Source: Treponema sp.
GTDB taxonomy: Bacteria; Spirochaetota; Spirochaetia; Treponematales; Treponemataceae
Reading direction: 5' to 3'
Assembly: GCA_021442965.1 (NCBI GenBank)
Contig: JABUUX010000043.1
Coordinates: 1 to 22,706 of the forward strand
Length of the DNA: 22,706 nt
Position 1 is the stretch's first letter, and each line of letters begins with the position of its first letter. Of the stretch, positions 1 through 6,933 are shown piece by piece. Under the pieces are notes generated by a model. The model saw only the letters and a program-made list of their open reading frames with translations. It was not told where the DNA came from and searched no databases. A program made the translations under genes and the position numbers.

Positions 1-51
1 GGGAGCCGCTGGTCGGCTCCGTGATAGCTAGAAGCCCGTTAAAAATGAGAA

Positions 52-67
52 AGACCACTTGTGGTCT
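52..67 (-). terminator. Probable rho-independent terminator of the TPR/TraB operon
   Basis: A perfect inverted repeat AGACCAC/GTGGTCT lies at 52-58 and 61-67. Read on the minus strand, the hairpin is followed by a U-rich tail (complement of 41-51). This is the direction of the traB-like gene, which ends at 177, so the hairpin is well placed as a terminator about 110 nt after its stop. Confidence 0.5.
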
Positions 68-90
68 GTGATTAATCGGAAACCGTTAAG

Positions 91-111
91 AAAAATGCGA
101 ACAGCATTTTT
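91..111 (-). terminator. AT-rich hairpin with T-run, first of two tandem terminator-like structures
   Basis: AAAAATGC (91-98) pairs with GCATTTTT (104-111) around a 5-nt loop. On the minus strand the stem ends in a run of T, as in an intrinsic terminator, but only two of the eight base pairs are G-C. It is the first structure met after the traB-like stop codon. The stretch 112-176 between it and the gene holds nothing else I can identify. Confidence 0.4.
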
Positions 112-176
112 TAGGTTGTCTTCTGATTGAAAAGCAAGGCGTTTTTTAGGGCATCCTTTAATTTTTTACAAATATT

Positions 177-1433
177 TTATTTTAAAAACCAGCCTTTAAT
201 TGCAGTAATTATAGATATAAAGCCTGTTTTTATGGCAGTTCCAATTTTATCAAGCAGTTCGTTTAAGTTTGCAAAAAGGGCCGCCCCTCCTACAAATGTT
301 GCTATAGAACTTCCAAGTGATGAAAGCAAAAATACTAAAAGAACTCTTAGAATTCTATTTTTATAAAATCCTTTTAGGCTAGAAGTATTGTCTGTAAGTG
401 TTTCCATATCCTTTACTTTAGGCTTGCAGACCGAAGCTTGAACAATACCTGTTACAAATCCACATCCAATAAGAGGGCAGAGTGAAGTAATTGGAGCTGA
501 AATCATAGCCGAAAGCACTGTAAGAGGATGTCCTCCTGCAATTATTGTTCCAATTCCGGCTAATGCTGCATTCCAGAATATCCACTGAGAAACTGATTCA
601 ATTCCTTTTTCTTTTCCACCAAAAATAAAGCTTAATACAATAAGTGCAATAATGATTAAAGGAATAATCCAACCGATAATTTTTCCTGCTGCAGATTTTT
701 TAGGTTCGCTGGAAATTTCGGTTGTATCAGAATTTTCTTCACCGCGTGAAAGTTTCTCCAAGTGTGCCTGTACCCCGGGAAGGTGACCGGCTCCAAGAAC
801 AGCTACAAGATTGTTTCCTGAAGCTTCCCAAATATGACTGGCCAGATACTGATCCCGTTCATCAATTAAAACTTCTTTTACAACAGGCATGTATTCGGAA
901 AGGTCTTTCATCATGGAATCCATTTCATTCCCGTTTTTAAGATTCTCAATTTCCTCATGTGAGACTTCGTCTTTACTAAAAGCACTTGATAGAAGAGCAG
1001 AAAGAAGTTTGCACTTTCCCCAAAGAGAGTTTTTTCGCCATGCACGACGTAATGTAATTTGGATTGGACGGTCTACCATTACTGCCGGAATATTCATTTC
1101 TTTTGCAGTATTAATAGCCGCCAGCATTTCATCTCCCGGTTGAACTCCAACATTCTGTCCCATTCTGCGCTGAAAAGATGCAAGAATAAGATTTGCCATT
1201 AGTAGGAATCCCTGTTTCTTTTTTAAAACTGAAATAACATCTAATTGAGCATACTTTTCTTTATTCTGGATGGAATCAGATCTTTTTTCATCCAACTCAA
1301 CACAAACGCAGTCAGGCTGCTTTTCTTTTATAATATTTGTTACTTCTTCAATACTTTCTGGTGAAACGTGCGCAGTTCCAATCAGCGTTATTTTTCTGCC
1401 ATTAAATTCCAGTACTTTTTCTGTCTGACTCAT
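177..1433 (-). CDS. TraB/PrgY-family membrane protein
   Basis: 418 aa from the chosen start. The N-terminal soluble domain has the TraB/PrgY/GumN hallmarks: GTAHVS at 19-24, a VELDEKR block around 45-51, and GAGHLPGV at 214-221. The conserved His and Glu residues are thought to form a metal-dependent, Tiki-like hydrolase site. After a charged linker (about 228-250) come four likely membrane segments (about 252-271, 286-310, 316-335 and 361-385). Length and layout match the TIGR00261-type 'pheromone shutdown' proteins, whose role outside enterococci is unknown. The start at 1433 forms an ATGA overlap with the TPR gene stop, implying translational coupling. An in-frame ATG at 1448, with AGGA about 7 nt upstream, is an equally possible start. 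Family assignment is firm; substrate is unknown. Confidence 0.88.
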   Translation of the reverse strand: MSQTEKVLEFNGRKITLIGTAHVSPESIEEVTNIIKEKQPDCVCVELDEKRSDSIQNKEKYAQLDVISVLKKKQGFLLMANLILASFQRRMGQNVGVQPGDEMLAAINTAKEMNIPAVMVDRPIQITLRRAWRKNSLWGKCKLLSALLSSAFSKDEVSHEEIENLKNGNEMDSMMKDLSEYMPVVKEVLIDERDQYLASHIWEASGNNLVAVLGAGHLPGVQAHLEKLSRGEENSDTTEISSEPKKSAAGKIIGWIIPLIIIALIVLSFIFGGKEKGIESVSQWIFWNAALAGIGTIIAGGHPLTVLSAMISAPITSLCPLIGCGFVTGIVQASVCKPKVKDMETLTDNTSSLKGFYKNRILRVLLVFLLSSLGSSIATFVGGAALFANLNELLDKIGTAIKTGFISIITAIKGWFLK

Positions 1434-2941
1434 AGTCCAAGACCCCATTCGGCCATCCTGTATTCATAGAACATAGGAGCCTGCATTGATGTGACTTTAC
1501 TGTAATACTCTGCTGCACTTGAAGCAGCCCCGTAGATATCATTGTAAAGCCCAAAGTAGAATAACAGTTTTCCACGTTTTGTTGAACTCTCTTCTTTTGG
1601 CATTTTTAAAATCAAGTTGTTTGCGGCAGTCTTACTGTAATTGTCATTCCAGAATTTGACCATCTGATATTCTAATGATTCTTTATCTGGCATCTTTTTT
1701 AGGAATGGTGCTAAGAATTCTTTTGCTTTGAACTGAGCATTGGAAGAAACACCGTTTTCTGTAATTCCTTCTTTAAGATATGTTGCAGCAATCATCAGTG
1801 CATATGACCAGTCCTGCTTTCCATTTACTTCAAATGCTTTAATAAAATCCTTTCTGGCTTCTTGCCAATTTCCTTCTCTCCATTCAAGAATGGCTGCAGA
1901 TTCGTAGGCATAATAATAGGCAGGATTTGTTTCAATTACTTTGCGGTAGTTTTCAAGCGCAACTTCATAATTATTCTGTTCATCGTTAATTCCCGCAAGG
2001 AATGCGTATGCTAAAAAATAATTCGGATCCAGGTCTCTGGCTTTTTCCCATTGAACCATAGCAGAAGTAACTTTTCCTTGTGCCTGAAGATATTTTCCAT
2101 AGTCCATAAAGAAGTCATAATTCTTATCATCATTCTGAATAGCTCTTTCTATATAGCTTACAGCTTTTTTGTAGTTTTCACTTTCTGCTTCTAATTTACC
2201 CATATAGCATAGTGCCATACTGTTATTTGGATTCAGTTCAAGGATTTTTTCAAAAGATTTTTTTGCTTCGGTATCTTGTGTCATATAAAAACTCATAAGT
2301 CCGTATCCAAAAAGAGCATCTTCATTTTCAGGTTCAGAAACCAGCGCTTTTTTATAGCAGTTACGAGCCTGTTTCCATTTTTTATTTAGAGCATATTCTT
2401 GTCCTAACTGAATGTTCATTGAAGGATTATTTGGATCAAGTTTTAGGATTTCATTTGAAAGTGATTTATAATTTCCTGAATTACCCAAATATTTTGAGGT
2501 TAATGCCAAAAGTTCCAGAACTTCTAAGTCTTCAGGATATTTTTCTTTCAGTTGCAGAGCCATAGAGTTAGCCTCTTCGTATCTACCGGCTGAAACAAGA
2601 AGGGAAGCATGTAGAAAAATCATATCACGGTCTTCGGCAATTTCTTTTGGAATACTGTCAAAAAGATATAAAGCTCCTTCCATATCATCTTTTGAAAGTT
2701 TTTCTCTAAGAAGTTTTGCAAATTTTACTGCTGGAGGATCTTCCGGCTCAGGAATAACAGGAGATTCTATTACCGTTTCCTTCATTGGTTCCTGAATTTC
2801 CTGTTCGTTAACCTCTGGTATTTCTGTTTGTGTTTCAACAGCAGGTTCTTCCTTTGTTTCTTTATTTGGACTTGTGCTTACACACGAGGCCAGGAATACA
2901 GATACAAGAAAAATAGATAAGAATTTCACTGTAGACTTCAT
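1430..2941 (-). CDS. TPR-repeat lipoprotein
   Basis: 503 aa. Residues 1-20 form a lipoprotein signal peptide with lipobox Leu17-Ala-Ser-Cys20, so the mature protein should be lipid-anchored and face the periplasm. A Glu/Pro-rich linker (about 24-70) is followed by roughly nine or ten tetratricopeptide units through about residue 440. Several units carry the canonical spacing and the 'DPNN/NPNN' inter-repeat turns (for example near 170, 238 and 306). TPR proteins are scaffolds for protein-protein contact, and nothing here names the partner. A GGGTGGGA purine stretch precedes the ATG. The gene overlaps the downstream traB-like gene by 4 nt, so the two products are probably made together and may share a membrane-associated task. 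Confidence 0.88.
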   Translation of the reverse strand: MKSTVKFLSIFLVSVFLASCVSTSPNKETKEEPAVETQTEIPEVNEQEIQEPMKETVIESPVIPEPEDPPAVKFAKLLREKLSKDDMEGALYLFDSIPKEIAEDRDMIFLHASLLVSAGRYEEANSMALQLKEKYPEDLEVLELLALTSKYLGNSGNYKSLSNEILKLDPNNPSMNIQLGQEYALNKKWKQARNCYKKALVSEPENEDALFGYGLMSFYMTQDTEAKKSFEKILELNPNNSMALCYMGKLEAESENYKKAVSYIERAIQNDDKNYDFFMDYGKYLQAQGKVTSAMVQWEKARDLDPNYFLAYAFLAGINDEQNNYEVALENYRKVIETNPAYYYAYESAAILEWREGNWQEARKDFIKAFEVNGKQDWSYALMIAATYLKEGITENGVSSNAQFKAKEFLAPFLKKMPDKESLEYQMVKFWNDNYSKTAANNLILKMPKEESSTKRGKLLFYFGLYNDIYGAASSAAEYYSKVTSMQAPMFYEYRMAEWGLGL

Positions 2942-2963
2942 TGTATAATCCCACCCTTTCGGT

Positions 2964-2994
2964 TAAAATAAAAAAGTTATGTTTGCTAGGACAA
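2964..2994. promoter_or_regulatory. Overlapping divergent promoters for the TPR gene and the unknown membrane protein
   Basis: Only 37 bp separate the two start codons (2941 and 2979). Minus strand: -35 TTGTCC (complement of 2989-2994), 18-bp spacer, -10 TATTTT (complement of 2965-2970). Plus strand: -10 TAAAAT at 2964-2969, with a poor -35 TTGTAT at 2941-2946 at 17-bp spacing. The two -10 boxes share almost the same bases on opposite strands, so polymerase could not open both at once. Assigned from consensus matches only; TATAAT at 2944-2949 is an alternative plus-strand -10. Confidence 0.4.
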
Positions 2995-4901
2995 TTAAAA
3001 AAGCGATAATATTTTTCATTGTCGATATCGTTATTATAATCGGCATTTTTGTACTTCAATTTAGTACAGATTCTATCATAACCGAAAAATTCGGAAATCT
3101 GCAGATTACACTTGCTGAAACAAAAGATAGTGAAAATCGTACTATATTAAAAAATAAAATGACACTTTCCTTTAATGGAGTTACTATTTCATGTGACGAT
3201 TCTAAACCTGCTGTTATCAGGAAAAAAGGATCTGATTCTCAAGATGCTGTACAGCTGATAAATTGGAATAAACTTGACCAGTCGAATTTGGATTTTATTT
3301 TTACCGATAACATTATTCTTCATGTTCAGCTTAATACAGATGGAAAAGGTGCCGTTTTGTTCCGCACAGAACTTCCTGAAGGTGTAGAGAATTTCTTTAT
3401 CCCATATACATTATCTTCAAATACTGAAATTGCAGAGTCAAACAGTACAAGACTTCTTTTGGGTACAAAAAAAGAAGCATGGGAATTTATTGCTCCTTCT
3501 TTGGAAAATCACCTTTTGGGATTCACTTCTTCTAAAACAGCAGCATCCTGGTCTTACTTTGAACAGACTGTTGAATTCAAATTTGCTTCACTTCAAGATT
3601 CTGTTCTTGTTTCAAGTTATTATTCTGCAATTTCAGAGTTTAGAGAGAATATTATTACATCGTTCCACTCTAATATATCCGAAGCTCTGTCTTCAGAACC
3701 AATTGTTGTGGCGTACGTTGCAGAACAGGGAGCAAGAGGAAACTTTAAATCTGCAGTTGAAGAAATACCACAAACCTTCAAACGAAGTGAGTCCAGAACA
3801 TTCCTTTCTGCGCCATATTTCAATTCTTTGGATTCTATGGACGATACTCTTGAGAAGGAAATTAATGCAAAGGATTCTATCATTCGAAAGGCAGCAGATT
3901 CAAAGTCTTTAAGTTTGTTTACAATTCGAAATATTGCTGATTACATGTATATTTATCCTAATTCTTCAACAATTAAAAAGATTACAGAAACAGCCGGAGA
4001 ATCTGATGTTGAAAATATTACTCTGGCGGAAGCAGCAGGTATTCTTCGCACTTACGTAGAAATGTCTCCTCTTTCTAAAGCCTATGCTAGTCACATGGAA
4101 CCTGCCTTGGTGGCTTGTGTTAATAAAATTGAAAAAGCCTGCAAGATGGAAGGTAATAATCTTACTGTTTCAGAAAACGGCACTTTCCTTTCTGTTGTTC
4201 AGGCTGTTGAAGTGGGTGATGCACTTCTCCGTTACGGTCAGTACATTGGTGATTCACAAGCAATTGCCGGTGGTAAAGCTATTATTTCTTCATATCTTGG
4301 AGATACATCTTCATTTGATATCCGTATTCTTAGTGATATTTATCCTGTTGTCGTTCACGATAATACATATTATCCTCACTTTACAAAAATCCTTACAGAA
4401 GGAAACAATGTTATTTGGGCTTGGACTTGTGCTGAACAAATCAGATATGAAGTGGGTGAAGGAAGAAGCGGAACATTTACAATTGACTTCCCTCTGGAAC
4501 ATACACATTACGTTATTCTGCGTGGTGTCAGTCCGTTCCGAAGTATTTACATTTATGACATGGCCTTCCGTACTGATCCAAGATTTGAAACTTACAATTC
4601 TTCCGGATATGTTTACAAACCTTCTAATCGAGCACTGCTTCTTAAGTCTCGTCATAAGTCAGAAAGTGAAACTGTCCGTCTGGTATATGGAAGTGCTGTT
4701 CAGGCAAAACCAGAAGGTGAAGAGTCTTCCGATACTTCTTCAGGAACTTCTGAAACTTCAACAGAAACTGGAACTCAAGAATCAGAATCTTCAACTCCAA
4801 TTAAAACATATACAGAAGCAGAACTTCAGGCTATGCGTGCCCAGGCCGCCGCCGCTCAAGCTGCCGCTGCCGCCGCCCAAGCAAACACCAGATCTGAATA
4901 G
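2979..4901 (+). CDS. Unrecognised membrane-anchored protein with Ala-rich C-terminal tail
   Basis: 640 aa; I do not recognise the family. One hydrophobic segment at about residues 9-28 follows a basic start (RTIKK), so it is probably an N-in signal anchor with a large periplasmic domain. The body (30-570) mixes beta-rich N-terminal sequence with a more helical middle (about 270-440) and has no catalytic motif I can name. The tail changes composition sharply: a Ser/Thr/Glu-rich linker (about 578-606), then an Ala/Gln-rich stretch (about 621-635) encoded by GCC-rich DNA at 4852-4882. The ATG has no Shine-Dalgarno sequence, and a -10-like box ends 9 nt before it, suggesting a leaderless message. 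It is divergent from the TPR lipoprotein gene. A periplasmic or envelope structural role is a guess. Confidence 0.75.
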   Translation: MFARTIKKAIIFFIVDIVIIIGIFVLQFSTDSIITEKFGNLQITLAETKDSENRTILKNKMTLSFNGVTISCDDSKPAVIRKKGSDSQDAVQLINWNKLDQSNLDFIFTDNIILHVQLNTDGKGAVLFRTELPEGVENFFIPYTLSSNTEIAESNSTRLLLGTKKEAWEFIAPSLENHLLGFTSSKTAASWSYFEQTVEFKFASLQDSVLVSSYYSAISEFRENIITSFHSNISEALSSEPIVVAYVAEQGARGNFKSAVEEIPQTFKRSESRTFLSAPYFNSLDSMDDTLEKEINAKDSIIRKAADSKSLSLFTIRNIADYMYIYPNSSTIKKITETAGESDVENITLAEAAGILRTYVEMSPLSKAYASHMEPALVACVNKIEKACKMEGNNLTVSENGTFLSVVQAVEVGDALLRYGQYIGDSQAIAGGKAIISSYLGDTSSFDIRILSDIYPVVVHDNTYYPHFTKILTEGNNVIWAWTCAEQIRYEVGEGRSGTFTIDFPLEHTHYVILRGVSPFRSIYIYDMAFRTDPRFETYNSSGYVYKPSNRALLLKSRHKSESETVRLVYGSAVQAKPEGEESSDTSSGTSETSTETGTQESESSTPIKTYTEAELQAMRAQAAAAQAAAAAAQANTRSE

Positions 4902-4922
4902 AATATTTAGCGAACAAAAAAA

Positions 4923-4967
4923 AAGGCTGTCTGTTTTCAATTTTATTGCTTTGAAACAGACAGCCTT
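4923..4967. terminator. Bidirectional rho-independent terminator
   Basis: A perfect 14-bp inverted repeat (4923-4936 with 4954-4967; AAGGCTGTCTGTTT and its complement) has a 17-nt loop that can pair further. It is flanked by an A-run on the left (4917-4924) and a T-run on the right (4971-4975), so it can terminate in both directions. It lies between two convergent genes: the unknown membrane protein (+) and the xylanase (-). Confidence 0.88.
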
Positions 4968-4997
4968 AAATTTTTAACTGGAATAATTACCTTTTAC

Positions 4998-6710
4998 TTA
5001 TTTTGATGCATTTTCTGCCGCCTCAAGAACACCGTAGAATGCAGGCTTACATTTGTAATCGTTTCCTTCAAAAAGAACAGGATGTTGTTTATATCCTTTG
5101 TTTTCTTTTTGAGCATCAAGCCATGTTCTTGCATCTGTAAGTCCCCATATGGTTACACAGGAAATGCCATGTTTATCTTCAGTTTTGCGGTTTCGTAAGA
5201 ACATTTCAAAAAAATCTTTATAACGGGATTTCATAAAAATAGGACTATATTTATTGCTTCCAATAGCCATATCAAATTCTGTTACATGAATATCCAATCC
5301 TTTGGCTGTGAATTTTTGAAGTGCCTGTTCATAACTGTTTGTTCCAGATACAGCAGGATTATTAATTCCAACATGTGACTGCATTCCCATAACATCAATT
5401 CTTGCGTCAGGGCATGCCTGAATAGCATCTATAATTTTTAGAACTGCATTAGTTTTTCCGCCCTTATCCATATTTGCCCCTGAGTATGTTCCGTAATCGT
5501 TGTATGCTAAAAGAACATCTTTTGGGGCATATTTGTTTGCAAAGCGGAAGGCATTAACTATAAAGGTTTCGTCTCCGTAAACACGGAACCAGTCTGAGTC
5601 TTCTCTAAGCCAGCGGCTGTCTGTTGCACCGTCACGGGCAGCTTCGTTTACAACGTCCCAACAGTAAACTATATGATCTTTTACCTTATGTGATTTTTCC
5701 CAATTGTCTACATATTCCAATACAGATTTGATGTACCATTCCTGTCTTGCAGTCATAGTGTCACGGTCTACATAAGGAGCATTCTTGTCTAAAGAATATC
5801 CTTCTTTAAAGAACCATAGAGGAGTTTGTGAATGCCATACAAGAACATGACCTCTTATTTTAAGATTATTCATAAGTGCAAGTCCCAGAATTTTATCCAT
5901 ATCATTGAATTTAGGAAGCAGGGCTGGTACTTGAATTGTTTTTCCAGTGGAATCTGTATATTCAGTAAGTTTTGCAGTAGGTTTTTGCCATGCAAAAAGA
6001 AAGTCTGGTTTAAAGTCGTTTCCAAGCGTTATGGAATCCACATGACGAATAAGTCCGTCCTGACAGTCAATGTTATTGAATTCACCTTTGTATTCAACTG
6101 CAAAACCAAATGTAAAATAATCCTTGTAAGCTTCTTTCAATGGTGTGGCAGTAAGCCATTTTTCATTTTTTGATGTCATAGAACTTTCTGTTTGAATTTT
6201 TACTTCAAAGTTTTTTAGAGCAAAGGTCATGTCTTCAACAGGCATTCCTGCAGGAGAAAGAATAAGACTTTTCCCTTCTCCAATAACAAGAATCTTTTCT
6301 CCCATAAAGTGAGTCCATTTTTCAGACTTTACTTCTGTGCGGCTTAATTCCGGAAGATTTGCATCTACGTCATTAATGAACCATATGACATCGTAAGATT
6401 CATTATCTTTATCTGTAATTTTGATATCTCCTGAAATGGTTATCGAAATTTCCTGATTTGAGAATTCTGAAAGGTCTACCGTGATAGGATTTCTTTTTGT
6501 GGATTTTTTTCCTGTGACAATTGTTACACTCGAAAATCCATCCATTTTTTGCTCATACTTTATAGATTTTTTGTCCTCGTCGATTTTTGTGCATAAAAAA
6601 GAACTGTCTTCCCCTTTAGTAAAGTTTGATTTTGCGGCTGGAGCTGCAACCAGATTAACTGATAATGTCAGTAAAACTAAATTTGAAATGAAGGCTTTAA
6701 ATTTTTTCAT
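4998..6710 (-). CDS. Secreted GH10 endo-1,4-beta-xylanase
   Basis: 570 aa from the ATG at 6710, chosen because AGGA sits 4 nt upstream and a good signal peptide (MKKFKAFI..., cleavage near AAPAA, 21-26) starts there; the reading frame stays open 48 nt further upstream. Residues about 30-175 form a beta-rich module resembling a CBM22/CBM4-type carbohydrate-binding domain (by eye only). The GH10 barrel spans about 185-565. Substrate-site residues are visible in RGHVLVWHSQTP (286-297). The acid/base Glu356 lies in WDVVNEA, QSH is at 444-446, and nucleophile Glu478 lies in DIHVTEFD. It should cut xylan internally, outside the cytoplasm. It is monocistronic, sharing a terminator with the convergent gene, with its own AT-rich upstream region. 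Confidence 0.95.
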   Translation of the reverse strand: MKKFKAFISNLVLLTLSVNLVAAPAAKSNFTKGEDSSFLCTKIDEDKKSIKYEQKMDGFSSVTIVTGKKSTKRNPITVDLSEFSNQEISITISGDIKITDKDNESYDVIWFINDVDANLPELSRTEVKSEKWTHFMGEKILVIGEGKSLILSPAGMPVEDMTFALKNFEVKIQTESSMTSKNEKWLTATPLKEAYKDYFTFGFAVEYKGEFNNIDCQDGLIRHVDSITLGNDFKPDFLFAWQKPTAKLTEYTDSTGKTIQVPALLPKFNDMDKILGLALMNNLKIRGHVLVWHSQTPLWFFKEGYSLDKNAPYVDRDTMTARQEWYIKSVLEYVDNWEKSHKVKDHIVYCWDVVNEAARDGATDSRWLREDSDWFRVYGDETFIVNAFRFANKYAPKDVLLAYNDYGTYSGANMDKGGKTNAVLKIIDAIQACPDARIDVMGMQSHVGINNPAVSGTNSYEQALQKFTAKGLDIHVTEFDMAIGSNKYSPIFMKSRYKDFFEMFLRNRKTEDKHGISCVTIWGLTDARTWLDAQKENKGYKQHPVLFEGNDYKCKPAFYGVLEAAENASK

Positions 6711-6746
6711 ATTTTCCTCGCTTAAATTTTTATAAACCTGTCTGTA

Positions 6747-6752
6747 ATTATA
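6747..6752 (-). promoter_or_regulatory. Candidate -10 box of the xylanase gene
   Basis: The complement of 6747-6752 reads TATAAT, 36 bp upstream of the xylanase ATG. The best -35 (TTAACA, complement of 6773-6778) is 20 bp away, which is longer than ideal, so the promoter may need an activator or be another sequence. Confidence 0.35.
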
Positions 6753-6840
6753 AACCATAATGATGAGTTTTATGTTAAAAAGTGAAAAAAAATGCGTTTA
6801 ACTAAGGATTTTAACGCTGCGTCAAGTGAAAAAAGTGAAA

Positions 6841-6868
6841 ATTTCAAAAAAATTTCAAAAAAAATAAA
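6841..6868. repeat. Tandem A-tract repeats in the xylanase/glycosidase divergent region
   Basis: ATTTCAAAAAA occurs twice in tandem (6841-6851 and 6852-6862), continuing into a longer A-run. Just upstream are AGTGAAAA-type motifs near 6780, 6825 and 6833, and a GCGTT...AACGC inverted pair around 6794-6817. Phased A-tracts of this kind bend DNA and often lie upstream of regulated promoters. Together these fill most of the 223-bp gap between the two divergent genes. Confidence 0.45.
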
Positions 6869-6894
6869 CAAATCGGCAGAAAATATGATATACT
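6865..6894 (+). promoter_or_regulatory. Extended -10 promoter of the glycosidase-ppx-ppk-GH130 operon
   Basis: -35-like TAAACA (6865-6870), 18-bp spacer, and TGaTATACT (TG at 6886-6887, -10 at 6889-6894). Transcription would start near 6901, leaving a leader of about 33 nt that contains AGGAG at 6923-6927. Confidence 0.5.
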
Positions 6895-6933
6895 AATCTA
6901 TACATCTAATAAAAGTATTTTCAGGAGCTTAAG

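Noticed and set aside
30..90. Integron attC-like sites around the two CCGTTAA motifs
   Set aside because: The GTTRRRY core lacks the final pyrimidine at both sites, no matching RYYYAAC partner is present on the same strand, and no integrase or cassette is seen.
4084..4977. Long open frame of 297 codons on the plus strand inside the unknown membrane-protein gene
   Set aside because: It is a frame-shifted shadow: Leu/Ile-rich, low-complexity translation, no ribosome site, and fully inside a frame with good codon usage and an anchor segment.
6778..6862. CRISPR-like or iteron repeats upstream of the glycosidase operon
   Set aside because: Units are short, A-rich and irregular with no spacers; A-tract bending DNA is the simpler reading.
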